Assembly (NCBI GenBank): GCA_013822765.1
Contig: PNKY01000006.1
Coordinates: 186,001-250,000, forward strand
DNA from: Rhodospirillum sp.
Lineage (GTDB): Bacteria; Pseudomonadota; Alphaproteobacteria; Dongiales; Dongiaceae
DNA length: 64,000 nt
Direction of reading: 5' to 3'
A program made the position numbers and the translations under genes. Below the pieces are notes generated by a model. It saw only the letters and a list, made by a program, of their open reading frames with translations. It had not been told where the DNA came from and searched no databases. This document shows positions 46,342 to 56,919 of the stretch, in pieces. Position 1 is the stretch's first letter. Each line of letters starts with the position of its first letter.

Positions 46342-47520
46342 ATGCGACGTTCATATTTGATTGCCGGAACGATTGCGCTGCTGGCCGCGGGATGGCTGGC
46401 CTCCGGCATGCTGTTCAAACCGGGTGAACCGACGAGTTCGGTTCCGACGGTGAGCGCCGAAGCGGCGCAGCTGGCCGACCCGAAGCCGGTCGACAGCGTT
46501 GACGTCTCCGCCGCCGAGCCGATCGACGTGCCGGAACCGGCGCCGCAGCCCAAGCCGGGCGAGATCGTGAGCGTCCAGGTCGCGGCCTCCAAGGCCGAGC
46601 CGCAGCCGCGCACCATCGTGCTGCGCGGCCGGACCGAGGCCGACCGCGTCGTCGAAGTGCGCGCCGAGACCACCGGCCGCGTGATCGAGATCCCGGTCGA
46701 GGAAGGGGCGCTGGTGCACAAGGGCGACCTGATCGCGGTGCTCGACGGCTCCGATCGCGCCGCGCGCCTGGCAGAGGCCAAGGCCCTGCTGCTGCAGCGC
46801 AAGGCCGAAGCGGAGGCATCGAAGCGCCTGGCCGACAAGGGATTCGCGCCCAAGCTCAACCTGGCGGAGTTGGCAGCCAACCAGGCGCTGGCGCAGGCCC
46901 AGGTCACCAGCATGGAAGTCGAGATCTCGCACCTCTCGATCGAGGCGCCGATCGAAGGCGTGCTGGACACCCGCAACGCCGAAGTCGGCAACTATCTCCA
47001 GACCGCCGACCCGGTCGCCACCATCATCGATCTCGATCCCATCGTGCTGGTCGGCTACGCGACCGAGCGCGACGTGAGCCAGCTGGAGATCGGCGGCCCG
47101 GCGCGGGCGCGTTTGCTCGACGGCCGCGAGGTGGTCGGCGCTCTCCGCCTGATCGCGGCCCGCGCCGAGACCGCGACCCGCACCTTCCGCATCGAGGTCG
47201 AAGTGCCCAACGCGGACTATGAGATTCGCGATGGCCTCTCCGCCGAGTTGGTGATTCCGGTCGAAGACGTGCCGGCGCATCGCATCTCTCCCGCCGTCCT
47301 CACGCTGGGCCCGAACGGCGAAGTCGGCGTCAAGCTGGTTGATGAAACCGACACCGTCCGCTTCGCCCCGGTCGAGATCCTGCGCGAGGACACCAACGGC
47401 CTCTGGATCACCGGTCTTGCGCCGAGCGCGCGCCTGATCGTGGTCGGCCAGGACTTCGTCATCGATGGCCAGCTGGTGCGCCCGGTCGATGCCAAGCCCA
47501 AGGCGACCACCACGCAATGA
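46342..47520 (+). CDS. RND efflux periplasmic adaptor (membrane fusion protein)
   Basis: VLRGRTEADRVVEVRAETTGRVIEIPVEEGALVHKGDLIAVLD; ATGA overlap with RND permease. Confidence 0.94.
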   Translation: MRRSYLIAGTIALLAAGWLASGMLFKPGEPTSSVPTVSAEAAQLADPKPVDSVDVSAAEPIDVPEPAPQPKPGEIVSVQVAASKAEPQPRTIVLRGRTEADRVVEVRAETTGRVIEIPVEEGALVHKGDLIAVLDGSDRAARLAEAKALLLQRKAEAEASKRLADKGFAPKLNLAELAANQALAQAQVTSMEVEISHLSIEAPIEGVLDTRNAEVGNYLQTADPVATIIDLDPIVLVGYATERDVSQLEIGGPARARLLDGREVVGALRLIAARAETATRTFRIEVEVPNADYEIRDGLSAELVIPVEDVPAHRISPAVLTLGPNGEVGVKLVDETDTVRFAPVEILREDTNGLWITGLAPSARLIVVGQDFVIDGQLVRPVDAKPKATTTQ

Positions 47521-50500
47521 ACCGCTTGGCCGAAGGCATCATCGCCAATAGCCGCGTCGTCCTGGCGGGGCTCTTCCTGCTGCTGATGGCTGGCTGGGTC
47601 ACGTACAAGAACCTGCCGAAGGAGCTGTGGCCGGACATCCAGCTGCCGTTCATCTACGTCATGATGACGCTGGAGGGCGTCTCGCCGGACGATGCCGAGC
47701 GCCTGCTGGCGCGCCCGATGGAGCAGCAGGTCCGCACCATCGAAGGCCTGAAGGAGTTCCGCTCCCATACCTATCAGGGCGGCGCCAGCGTGGTGCTGGA
47801 GTTCCAGGCCGGCTACGACATCGATAAGGCGCTGGACGACGTGCGCGAGCAGGTCGACCTCGCCAAGCCGGAGCTGCCCGAGGACACCGACGAGCCGTTC
47901 GTGCAGGAAGTGGCCTTCAGCCGCTTCCCCGTCCTGGTTGTCACCCTGTCGGGCGACGTGCCGGAGCGGTCGTTGCGCACGCTCGCCGACCGACTGCAGG
48001 ACAAGATCGAAGGCATCCCAGCCGTGCTCGAAGCCACCATGAGCGGCGAGCGCGAGGAACTGGTGGAACTGGTGATCGATCCCTTGCGGGTCGAGGCCTA
48101 TGGCCTCTCCTTGGACCAGATCGGCACCATCGTCGCCCGCTCTAACCGGTTGGTGGCCGCAGGAACCATGGACACCGGCCAAGGCCGGTTCGCGATCAAG
48201 GTTCCGGGACTGTTCGAATCCGCCGCCGATATTCTCGATATGCCGCTCAAGGTCAGCGGCGATGCGATCGTCCAGGTCAAGGACGTCGCCAGTCTCCGCC
48301 GCACCTTCAAGGACCCGGACTCGGTCGCTCGCATCGATGGCCTGCCGGCGATCGGCATCGAAGTCTCCAAGCGTGCCGGCGAGAACATCATCGAGACCAT
48401 CAACGAGGTCCGCGCGCTGGTGGCGGCGGAAAGCCAGGCGTGGCCGCCGCAGGTGAAGGTCACCTTCTCGCAGGATACCTCGAAGCAGATTCGCGACATG
48501 CTGGGCGAACTGGAGAACAGCCTCATCACCGCGGTTCTGCTGGTGCTGATCGTGATCGTGGCGTCGCTGGGGCTGCGCGGCGGATTGATCGTCGGCATCG
48601 CGGTCCCGGGCTCGTTCCTGATCGGCATCATGATGCTGGCCGGCTTCGGCATCTCCATCAACATCGTGGTGCTGTTCAGCCTCATCATGGCGACCGGCAT
48701 GCTGGTCGACGGCGCCATCATCCTGGTCGAGTTCGCCGATCGCTGCATGCTGAACGGCATGGACCGCCGCACCGCCTATGTCGAGGCGACCAAGCGCATG
48801 GCGTGGCCGATCTTCTCGTCCATCACCACCATCATCGCCGCTTTCGGGCCGATGGCGTTCTGGCCCGGCACGACCGGCGAATTCATGAAGTATCTGCCGA
48901 TCACGCTGTCGGCGACCCTGTTCGCTTCCCTGCTGATGGCAATGATCTTCATTCCCTGTATCGGCGCCCTGATCGGGCGGCCGAACAGGGAAGATACGCA
49001 CGCTGTCGCGGAACAACTGTCTGCCGAGGAACAACTGGCGCGGGCACGCGGCCTGGATTGGGTATACCTGGTCGCCTTGCGCGGCGCCTTGCGTCATCCG
49101 GTCATGGTCGTCGGCGGCGGCGTCGGCATTCTGGTCGCCACTGTGATGGCATTCATGACGCTCAACGCCGGCGTAGAGTTCTTCCCGGATACCGAGCCCG
49201 AAGTCGCGCAGGTCCAGATCCACGCCCGCGGCAACATGTCGATCAATGAGCGCGACGACCTGGTGAAGGCGGTTGAGCGCGAGATCCTCGCCATGAACAG
49301 CGAGCACGAGGAGCTGCGCAGCGTCTACAGCGTGACCAAGGCCGATATCGGCGGACGCTCGGGCGGCGAGGAGCTGGCGGAAGACGTCGTCGGCACGATC
49401 GCGCTGGAGTTCGGCGATTGGGACAAGCGGCGCAAGGTCGATGCCATCCTGGAGGATATCCGCGGCCGCACTGCGCCCATTCCCGGGATCGGGATCGAGC
49501 TGACCAAGGAAGATGGGGGCCCGGGCGGCGGCAAGGCCGTCTCACTCCAGTTGACATCACCTGATTTTGCGGCGCTCGAGGCTGCCGCCGACATCGTGCG
49601 CAAGAAGCTCGAATCCATGCCTGGGCTGGTCGATGTTCAGGATTCGCGCCCGGTCCCCGGCATCGAATGGGAGCTGGACGTCGATCGCGCCGAAGCCGCC
49701 AAATACGGCCTCGACGTGACCGCCGTCGGCGACGTGATTCAGCTGGTCACGCGCGGCCTCAAGTTCGGCGACTACCGGCCGGACGATGCGGACGATGAAA
49801 TCGATATCGTCGCCCGCTTCCCTTCGGAAGTGCGCAACATCAGCGAGCTTGACCAGCTTCGCATCCCGGTCAACGGCGCGTCGGTGCCTCTCAGCAATTT
49901 CGTCGAGCGCACCGCCAAGCCGAAGCTGGCGCTGGTGCGACGGGTCGGCGGCACGCGCGTGATCGATGTGGAGTCCGACGTGAAGCCCGACATCCAGGCC
50001 TATGCCGAGCTGGAGACCATCAGGGCCTGGCTGGCGACCGGTACCGGCATCGACCCGTCGGTCACCATCGAATTCAAAGGCGAAGAGGAAGATCGCGCCG
50101 AATCCGCAAACTTCCTGACCCTGGCGGCCGTGGCCACCATGTTCCTGATCACGCTCATCCTGCTGCTGCAATTCAACAGCTTCTTCTCGGTGTTCCTGGT
50201 GTTGAGCGCGGTCGTCATGTCGTCGATCGGCGTCATGTTCGGCCTGATGATCCTGCAGCAGCCGTTCGGAATCGTGATGACCGGCATCGGCATCATCGCC
50301 CTCGCCGGCATTATCGTGAACAACAACATCGTGCTGATCGACACCTACGACCACCTCAAGAAGACAGCGAAGTCGCGCCGCGAAGCGCTGCTGGTGACGG
50401 GCGTCCAGCGCCTTCGGCCGGTCATCCTGACCAAGTTGACGATCGTGCTCGGGCTGCTGCCGTTGGTCTTCCACATGACCGTCGACTTCACTGCGCGCGA

Positions 50501-50696
50501 CATCACGTTCGATGCGCCGTCGACGCAATGGTGGTCTCCCCTCGCCGCCGCCATCACGTTCGGCGTGCTGTTCGCCTCGCCCTTGACGCTGCTGTTCACG
50601 CCGTGCGCGCTGGAACTCCAGGGCCGCTTCTATGACTGGCTCGCCCGTCGCCGTGGCGTGCGGCAGATCGGGCCGGAACCGGCGCAGGCCGAATAG
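47517..50696 (+). CDS. RND efflux permease (AcrB-like)
   Basis: 1059 aa; NLPKELWPDIQLPFIYVMMTLEGVSPDDAERLLARPMEQ; MATGMLVDGAIILVEFADR; FGIVMTGIGIIALAGIIVNNNIVLID. Confidence 0.96.
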   Translation: MNRLAEGIIANSRVVLAGLFLLLMAGWVTYKNLPKELWPDIQLPFIYVMMTLEGVSPDDAERLLARPMEQQVRTIEGLKEFRSHTYQGGASVVLEFQAGYDIDKALDDVREQVDLAKPELPEDTDEPFVQEVAFSRFPVLVVTLSGDVPERSLRTLADRLQDKIEGIPAVLEATMSGEREELVELVIDPLRVEAYGLSLDQIGTIVARSNRLVAAGTMDTGQGRFAIKVPGLFESAADILDMPLKVSGDAIVQVKDVASLRRTFKDPDSVARIDGLPAIGIEVSKRAGENIIETINEVRALVAAESQAWPPQVKVTFSQDTSKQIRDMLGELENSLITAVLLVLIVIVASLGLRGGLIVGIAVPGSFLIGIMMLAGFGISINIVVLFSLIMATGMLVDGAIILVEFADRCMLNGMDRRTAYVEATKRMAWPIFSSITTIIAAFGPMAFWPGTTGEFMKYLPITLSATLFASLLMAMIFIPCIGALIGRPNREDTHAVAEQLSAEEQLARARGLDWVYLVALRGALRHPVMVVGGGVGILVATVMAFMTLNAGVEFFPDTEPEVAQVQIHARGNMSINERDDLVKAVEREILAMNSEHEELRSVYSVTKADIGGRSGGEELAEDVVGTIALEFGDWDKRRKVDAILEDIRGRTAPIPGIGIELTKEDGGPGGGKAVSLQLTSPDFAALEAAADIVRKKLESMPGLVDVQDSRPVPGIEWELDVDRAEAAKYGLDVTAVGDVIQLVTRGLKFGDYRPDDADDEIDIVARFPSEVRNISELDQLRIPVNGASVPLSNFVERTAKPKLALVRRVGGTRVIDVESDVKPDIQAYAELETIRAWLATGTGIDPSVTIEFKGEEEDRAESANFLTLAAVATMFLITLILLLQFNSFFSVFLVLSAVVMSSIGVMFGLMILQQPFGIVMTGIGIIALAGIIVNNNIVLIDTYDHLKKTAKSRREALLVTGVQRLRPVILTKLTIVLGLLPLVFHMTVDFTARDITFDAPSTQWWSPLAAAITFGVLFASPLTLLFTPCALELQGRFYDWLARRRGVRQIGPEPAQAE

Positions 50697-50697
50697 G

Positions 50698-51440
50698 CTA
50701 TTTTGTCCCGCTGACGATGGCATGGCCCGCGACGGCCCATGCGACGTCGACACCGCGGAACCCGGCCTCCTCCATCCAGCGCAGATGTTCCGCGACGGTG
50801 GACGGCTGGTCGATGGCGTCGTCGTCCGGATAGCGGAAATAGTTCCATCGCAGCTCGCGCAGCTTGTCGAGCATGCTGAGATCGCCGCGCTCCTTCAGCG
50901 ACCGCTCGGCGACCGCGCGCTCATATGCCTCCGCCGCCACCGCAAATCCGGCCGGCGACGTCGGCCGCATGATGTCCGCCAGGACGAATGCGCCGCCCGG
51001 CGCCAGCAAGGCGTGCAGATCGCCGAACAGCTGCGCTTGCCGGCGCCGTCGAGATGATGCACCGCCAAGGAGCTGACGACGATCCGCGGCTGTTCCTGCA
51101 TCCGCCGCCAATCGTCGCTACCAAGATCGAATTGCCGTGTCGTCAGCCGCGCGCGGAATGCCGCGCATTGCTTCGTCGCCTCCGTTAGCATGGCGGGCGA
51201 TCCGTCCAGCGCCAGATAACGCGCTGCTGGGAACCGGCCAAGCAGGAAGGCCGCGAGATCGCCCGCGCCGCAGCACAGCTCGGCGAAGAGCGGCGCGGCC
51301 TCGCCCTGCACGGCGGCCGCGACCAGGTCGCCGATGACCTCGAACTGCCGCTCGCGCTCCGGATTGAAGAACCGTCCATAGGCAATGAAGCTGGCGGAGT
51401 TCTCTTCGCTCCAGGCCGGAGTCGCTTGCTCGCTCTGCAT
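50698..51440 (-). pseudogene. Class I SAM-dependent methyltransferase, frameshifted near 51034-51041
   Basis: N-terminal half in ORF 50895..51440 (FAELCCGAGDLAAFLLGRFPAARYLALDGSPAML...VVSSLAVHHLDGAGK); C-terminal half in another frame, ORF 50698..51111 (AQLFGDLHALLAPGGAFVLADIMRP...AGHAIVSGTK). Confidence 0.8.
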
Positions 51441-51449
51441 GCCCCTCTC

Positions 51450-52052
51450 CTATCGCAATCTCTGCACCGCTGCCCCGATGCGCCCGACCGTGGTTAGCCA
51501 GCACAGCGTCCCATAGAGGTAGGCCGCGGCCGGAAACCATCCCGGGAATAGCAGCACGATCACGAACAGCAGGATCGTCTCCGTCCCCTCCGTGATGCCG
51601 CCGAGATAGTAGAAGCTCTTGTTGGCCGCTTCCTCCCCGTCCAGCTTGCGCTTGGCGGCGAAGATGGCGAAGGCGAGGAAGCTTGATCCGGTTCCCATGA
51701 AGGAGAAGATCAGGAACGCCGCCGCCACCGCATGGTCCGGCTGCGCCAGCGCGAAGGCGAAGGCGGCGCCCGAATAGATGATGAAATCGAGCACGATGTC
51801 GAGATAGCCGCCGAGGTCGGTGGCGCCGTTCCGCCGGGCCAGCGCGCCATCGACGCCGTCCGCCAGCCGATTCACCAGCAGCAACACTAGGCCCAGCTCG
51901 TAGGATTGCAGCGCGATCGCGGCCATCGCCGCGAGGCCGCAGCCAAAACCGGCGACAGTGACCTGGTTGGCCGTGATCGCGCGCTGCTGTGCGGCGATCG
52001 CCAGTTGTTCCAGCACGGGGTCGATCAGCCGCCGCGCGGCGCGGTCGAGCAC
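51450..52052 (-). CDS. CDP-alcohol phosphatidyltransferase family protein
   Basis: DGVDGALARRNGATDLGGYLDIVLDF signature. Confidence 0.9.
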   Translation of the reverse strand: MLDRAARRLIDPVLEQLAIAAQQRAITANQVTVAGFGCGLAAMAAIALQSYELGLVLLLVNRLADGVDGALARRNGATDLGGYLDIVLDFIIYSGAAFAFALAQPDHAVAAAFLIFSFMGTGSSFLAFAIFAAKRKLDGEEAANKSFYYLGGITEGTETILLFVIVLLFPGWFPAAAYLYGTLCWLTTVGRIGAAVQRLR

Positions 52053-52073
52053 GGGAGCCTGCCGGTCAGCGCG

Positions 52074-52922
52074 TCAATGCAGGTCCAGATCCTGCTCGGC
52101 GCGTTGGTCGATGGTCGGCGCGTTGGGCCGCTGCAGCGCCAGCCGTTGATACTGCCGGTAGCTGAACGGAATGGAGGCAAGATAGAGCGCGCCAACGCCG
52201 AGCGTCGTGTTCCAAGTCTCGCTCACTAGCAACGCCACGAACACCACGACGATCACCATCGCCGGCAGCACCCAGCGCTGGGTGATGGCGAGCCGCTTGA
52301 ACGAGAAGGTCGGGATGCGGCTGACCAGCAGGCCGGAGCAGAAGATCATCCAGGCGCCGACCAGCCACGGCCAATCGGCGATGCCGGTGCCGTATTCGTT
52401 GTAGGCGATGAGCGGCAGCAGCACGAGACCCGCGCCTGCCGGCGCCGGCACGCCGGTGAAGAAGCGCATGGTCCAGGCCGGCACGTCGGTGTTGTCTAGC
52501 TTGGTGTTGAAGCGCGCGAGCCGCAGCGCCATGCAGGCGCTGAACAACAGCGAGCAGCCCCAGCCGATCCGTCCGGTCTGATCCATGGTCCAGACATAGA
52601 GGATCACCGACGGTGCCACGCCGAACGCGATGAAGTCGGAGAGCGAATCGAGCTCCGCGCCGAACTTGCTGGTGCTGTCCAGCAGGCGCGCGATCCGCCC
52701 GTCCAGCGCGTCGAACACCGCGGCGACGATGACGGCGATGACGGCCAGCTCCCACTTGCGGGCCGCCGCATCCGCGACCGCGGACGGGTCGGTCGAGAGC
52801 ATCAGGGTGTTGGCGTCGAGCGCGAACTTGATCGAGGTGAGCCCCGCGCACAAGGCGAACAGGGTCAGCATGTTGGGGATCAGCCGATTGATCGAGTGGT
52901 CCCGCAATCTGGTTCGCCGCAT
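52074..52922 (-). CDS. pssA: CDP-diacylglycerol--serine O-phosphatidyltransferase
   Basis: DALDGRIARLLDSTSKFGAELDSLSDFIAFGVAPSVILY; start MRRTRLRDHSINRLIPN. Confidence 0.95.
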   Translation of the reverse strand: MRRTRLRDHSINRLIPNMLTLFALCAGLTSIKFALDANTLMLSTDPSAVADAAARKWELAVIAVIVAAVFDALDGRIARLLDSTSKFGAELDSLSDFIAFGVAPSVILYVWTMDQTGRIGWGCSLLFSACMALRLARFNTKLDNTDVPAWTMRFFTGVPAPAGAGLVLLPLIAYNEYGTGIADWPWLVGAWMIFCSGLLVSRIPTFSFKRLAITQRWVLPAMVIVVVFVALLVSETWNTTLGVGALYLASIPFSYRQYQRLALQRPNAPTIDQRAEQDLDLH

Positions 52923-52977
52923 GGCTCTCGATCCTCCAACGATTGAACCGGCCGCAGCCAGCCTAGTGTGCCGCAGG

Positions 52978-53673
52978 TTACCGTGTCTCGCCAAGCCTCG
53001 CCGACTCGTCCGCTTTGGTGTCCGCCAGCACAGTTTCGCCCGCCACCGCCTTCTGCCCGACGCAGACCAGCGGCGAGACGCCGTCCGGCAGGTAGACATC
53101 GACCCGGCTGCCGAACCGGATCAGGCCGATGCGCTCGCCCGCCCGCAGCGACCGGCCCGACGTCAGGTCGCACTTGATGCGGCGGGCGACCAGCCCGGCG
53201 ATCTGCACCACGGCGATGTTGAGGCCATCCAGCGCCCGCAGGTGGATCGACTGGCGCTCGTTGTGCTCGCTCGCCTTGTCGAGTGCCGCGTTGACGAACT
53301 TGCCCGGACGGTAGGCCATGGCGACCACTTCGCCGTCGATCGGCGAGCGGTTCACATGCACGTCGAACACGTTCATGAAAACACTAATGCGCGTGAGTGG
53401 CCTTTGATCCATCCCCAGTTCGGCCGGGGGGATCGCCGGCTGGATCATCTGCACCACGCCATCGGCAGGCGAGACGACGAGGCCTTGCCGGTTCGGCGTG
53501 ACCCGCGCGGGATCGCGGAAGAAGAACGCGCACCAGCAGGTGAGGATGACGCCGATCCAACCCAGCGGCTCCCATGTCCAGAACAGGACCGCCGTCGCCA
53601 CGGCGAACATCGCGACAAAACGCCATCCGTCGCGGTGGATCGGCGGCACGGTAAAGGTCGACAAGAATGGCAC
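52978..53673 (-). CDS. psd: Phosphatidylserine decarboxylase
   Basis: [38 protein letters not shown] (GS processing site); adjacent to pssA. Confidence 0.95.
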   Translation of the reverse strand: MPFLSTFTVPPIHRDGWRFVAMFAVATAVLFWTWEPLGWIGVILTCWCAFFFRDPARVTPNRQGLVVSPADGVVQMIQPAIPPAELGMDQRPLTRISVFMNVFDVHVNRSPIDGEVVAMAYRPGKFVNAALDKASEHNERQSIHLRALDGLNIAVVQIAGLVARRIKCDLTSGRSLRAGERIGLIRFGSRVDVYLPDGVSPLVCVGQKAVAGETVLADTKADESARLGETR

Positions 53674-53873
53674 CTCGCTCAGCCGGCTGGCGGACCTTGA
53701 AGCTGCACGCCATGGTCCGCCGCTATTTCATTGATTCGCCACATATCTGGCCATTGGCGCCGCCCAAGTCAATGATTGCCGCTAACCCCCGGCCCAAAGC
53801 GCTTTTAGTATTCGTTAACCACCCGCCGATAGCATCATGGTTCACCCAAACCATTGGAGCTGGCGCTGATTCC

Positions 53874-54332
53874 ATGAACATGCCGACGGTTCTCAACCGC
53901 CCACCCGCTCCTGCCGAATTGAACGAGGTGGATGTCCTGGACGACGGCTCGGTCGCGCTCAACCAGGAACGCGCCAACGTCACATTCGGTTTCCGCGCCT
54001 GCGGCCTGCCCTTCTCCGCCGAGACGCGCCTGACCGACGCCGGCCCGGTGCTGCAGATCGCGGCCGACATCGGCGGCGATCCCTATTCGGCGGAAGGCGT
54101 TGATATGCGCGAGGCGGTGCATGCGATCATCCGCTCCAGTCACAGTTCGCCGTCCTGCCGCCTGATGGTCTCGAAGCAGAAGCACATCTACTGCGTCGGC
54201 AAGGCGCACCTGAACGAGACCTGGACTCCGACGGCGCTGCTGACCGCGGCCGCGGAACTGGTGCTCGAAGCCCGCCCCTATCTGATGGTCCTGCGCGACG
54301 TGCTGCCCCGCTGGGCCAAGCCCGCCGCCTGA
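53874..54332 (+). CDS. Hypothetical protein (152 aa)
   Basis: Complete ORF with a plausible start, convergent with the next gene. Confidence 0.65.
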   Translation: MNMPTVLNRPPAPAELNEVDVLDDGSVALNQERANVTFGFRACGLPFSAETRLTDAGPVLQIAADIGGDPYSAEGVDMREAVHAIIRSSHSSPSCRLMVSKQKHIYCVGKAHLNETWTPTALLTAAAELVLEARPYLMVLRDVLPRWAKPAA

Positions 54333-54339
54333 TGGCCTT

Positions 54340-54855
54340 CTAGTCCGCGCTTGGCTTGATCGCCGTGCGGTCTTCGCCGGCGAGGTCGGTCAATACCGTG
54401 CCGCCGTCCTCCGCGACGCGCAGCATCGCGTAGCGGGCGCTTTCGTAGCGGGGGCCGTCCTCTTCCTGGAAAAAGAAGGACTGCGCGCCGTAGTCCAATC
54501 GGTGACCGCTCCAATCCCCATGACGGCGATATTGCACGCGCAGCTCGCCGTTCTGGAGGGGCGATCCATCATCCAGCCGCGCATAGCGACCAACCCTGTT
54601 CTCGTCCAAGGCCACGATGACCGTACCGCGGTAAGGCAGGCCCTGGATGACGGTTGCGCTCGGCATGGCCGCGTCGTCCAATGCCAGCGCCATATAGTCA
54701 CCTTGAAGCAGCGACCGCGGATCGGCCGGCCGCAACTTCAGCAGCAGCACCTGTCCATCGGCGATCACTGCGCGTTTCTGCGCAATGTGCCAATTGGCGA
54801 GCGCCAGGATCAGCGCCAGTCCAGCGAGCGCTATTGTCCAGCGTGTACGGGTCAC
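54340..54855 (-). CDS. GDYXXLXY-type membrane-anchored protein
   Basis: LLKLRPADPRSLLQGDYMALAL; GTG start overlapping the upstream DUF4401-like stop. Confidence 0.8.
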   Translation of the reverse strand: MTRTRWTIALAGLALILALANWHIAQKRAVIADGQVLLLKLRPADPRSLLQGDYMALALDDAAMPSATVIQGLPYRGTVIVALDENRVGRYARLDDGSPLQNGELRVQYRRHGDWSGHRLDYGAQSFFFQEEDGPRYESARYAMLRVAEDGGTVLTDLAGEDRTAIKPSAD

Positions 54856-55877
54856 GTTGGCCTCCGTTCGCGCAGCATGCCGATCAGCAGCCCATAGCAC
54901 AGCAGCAGAACCGCGCCCGCTGCCATCAGGATGATGGACTTGGTCAGCAGCGTCCCCTCCAGGTCCCAATAGAAGCTCCAGATGAAGTAAATCTCGAGCA
55001 ACGCGCCGATCGCGCCCAGCGTGCGCGAGCCAAGGGTGTAGGCCAATGCCAGCAGCACCAAGGCCGCCGAGGCTCCGATCGGCAGCAGGAACGTCACCAC
55101 GGCAATGGCAATGGCCGTGATCAGCGCCAGCAGCCGCCCTTGCCGATCAGCCACGCGCCGCCAGTTGAGCGCAAACAAGAACGCAAACACGGCAAGCAGT
55201 ATTCCTTGGGCCGGCCACCCGAACCAGAGCGCGGTACCGCCACCCAGCCCGGACGCCGCGATGTCGAACGCCAAGGGCAGGATCAGTAAGGCAAACGCCG
55301 TCGGCCGCACGTCATAGCGCGGCGGATAGAGCAGTAGTGCGACACCGAGCGGAACGAAAATCGCGGGCAAGTCGACGACTAGCTTGTCCCAGTGATCCCA
55401 CGCGGCGATGGTGACAAGCATCAGCGCGACCGAGACCACCAGGAACTGAAGCAAAAGCGATCGTTGCTGCCAGATCGAGGCGGCAGCAAACGGCAAGGCC
55501 GCGACAGCCGCCCACCCGAGGCTTTCTGTCGGCACGCCAACTCCCGCCGCTGTCAGCAGCGTGCCGGCGGTCGCGAACGCCACCGCGGCGTGCGCCGTAA
55601 AGGCGCCGCGTGGCCGGTGTCGCAGTAGCCACAGGCTCGCGACGAAGATGGCTGCGCCAAGGATTGCTACGACCACGTCCGGCTCATCGATGTCGAGGAC
55701 GAGGTCCATGACGATGCCGACAAAGAACAGCGCGGCGACGGCTGTGATCCAGGCACCGATGCCCAGTACCAACTGCATGTACCACGGAGCATCTTCACGT
55801 ACGCGCGCCTCAAGCGCCGTGCGTGCCGCCGTTTCGTCAATGCCCGCGCGCGCGCAGAACGCCGAGAGTTCCGTCAA
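54852..55877 (-). CDS. DUF4401-like membrane protein
   Basis: Polytopic protein between GDYXXLXY and DUF2157-like genes. Confidence 0.8.
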   Translation of the reverse strand: MTELSAFCARAGIDETAARTALEARVREDAPWYMQLVLGIGAWITAVAALFFVGIVMDLVLDIDEPDVVVAILGAAIFVASLWLLRHRPRGAFTAHAAVAFATAGTLLTAAGVGVPTESLGWAAVAALPFAAASIWQQRSLLLQFLVVSVALMLVTIAAWDHWDKLVVDLPAIFVPLGVALLLYPPRYDVRPTAFALLILPLAFDIAASGLGGGTALWFGWPAQGILLAVFAFLFALNWRRVADRQGRLLALITAIAIAVVTFLLPIGASAALVLLALAYTLGSRTLGAIGALLEIYFIWSFYWDLEGTLLTKSIILMAAGAVLLLCYGLLIGMLRERRPT

Positions 55878-56890
55878 GATGGCGAGCCTCGCAAGTTGCC
55901 GCGGAGCCGACGCATGACCACCGCCGCGCTACCAGTTGCGGCGATGGCCCACACGATCATCGCGCCGAAGCTGCTCAGCGCGGGCGCGACATCGTTGAAC
56001 TCGAATCCGATTCCCTCATCGATCATGCGGTATCCGATGCAAACGACAAAGGTGTCGACGAAGCCAATGACGACTACCAAAGAGGCAAAGTCAGGTCGCA
56101 CGCGCCAGTAGATTGCGGATGCGACAATTGCTGCCAGCACGAACGCGCCCACGCACACCGGTCCAACCTTGAAGGTGTCAACGTCGACCACCTGCCCGGC
56201 GGCCGGTGCAAACAAGGCCACCATGCCCGCGAACAGCAGGACCAGCCGGGTCCAATGCCCGGATAGCCACGCCATGCCGCGGTGCACCACGAGTTCCCGG
56301 CAGGCGAGCGCCACTGCAACTGTCACGCCCACCAGCACCCAGACCAACTCGCTGGGCATTTCGTTGATCGGCACCAGCACTTGCTCGCTGTACAGAACGA
56401 GCGCGACTTCCGCGACCACCAGCCAGAGCAGCCAGTGCACTGGATGGCGCGAGATGATGGTCCACGGCAGGATAAGCACCGCCCAGGCAGCGAACAGCTC
56501 GAACACGTCGGCGCCGGTCTGGTACACCTGTCCGATCACCGCGAGCAGAACGCCCGTCAGCACCGACGCCGCAATCAGCAGCATCTGTCCGAACACCCGG
56601 TCCAGGCCGGCCAGCAGCGCGCCGCCAACGGCGATCGCCAGCGCTCCTTCGATCACGGCAAACTTCGCGATGTCGGGGAGGTCGTTCCAATTGTAGGCGA
56701 AGAAAAACACCACGCCCGCCAGAAACTGGCCGACGCCGAGCGCCAGCAGCGCGCGCATCCCCCACCTTGCCCAGAAGGCTTCGTCGCGTACGGCATCGAC
56801 AGCGGCGGCATAGCTGCGCGCCGAGACAAGCCCAGCCGAGCGCAGCGCCTGCACCTCGCTTGGACCGATCTCAGAACCTGCTGGATTCAC
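55874..56890 (-). CDS. DUF2157-like membrane protein
   Basis: FLAGVVFFFAYNWNDLPDIAKFAVIEGALAIAVGGALLAGLDRVFGQMLLIAASVLTGVLLAVIGQVYQTGAD. Confidence 0.85.
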   Translation of the reverse strand: MNPAGSEIGPSEVQALRSAGLVSARSYAAAVDAVRDEAFWARWGMRALLALGVGQFLAGVVFFFAYNWNDLPDIAKFAVIEGALAIAVGGALLAGLDRVFGQMLLIAASVLTGVLLAVIGQVYQTGADVFELFAAWAVLILPWTIISRHPVHWLLWLVVAEVALVLYSEQVLVPINEMPSELVWVLVGVTVAVALACRELVVHRGMAWLSGHWTRLVLLFAGMVALFAPAAGQVVDVDTFKVGPVCVGAFVLAAIVASAIYWRVRPDFASLVVVIGFVDTFVVCIGYRMIDEGIGFEFNDVAPALSSFGAMIVWAIAATGSAAVVMRRLRGNLRGSPS

Positions 56891-56919
56891 GGATTGTGTC
56901 TCTCGATGCAGCGGCGTGC

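Noticed and set aside
47217-49307. 696-aa reverse ORF opposite the RND permease
   Set aside because: Antisense shadow ORF rich in His/Asp/Gln; the forward gene is an unmistakable AcrB-like permease
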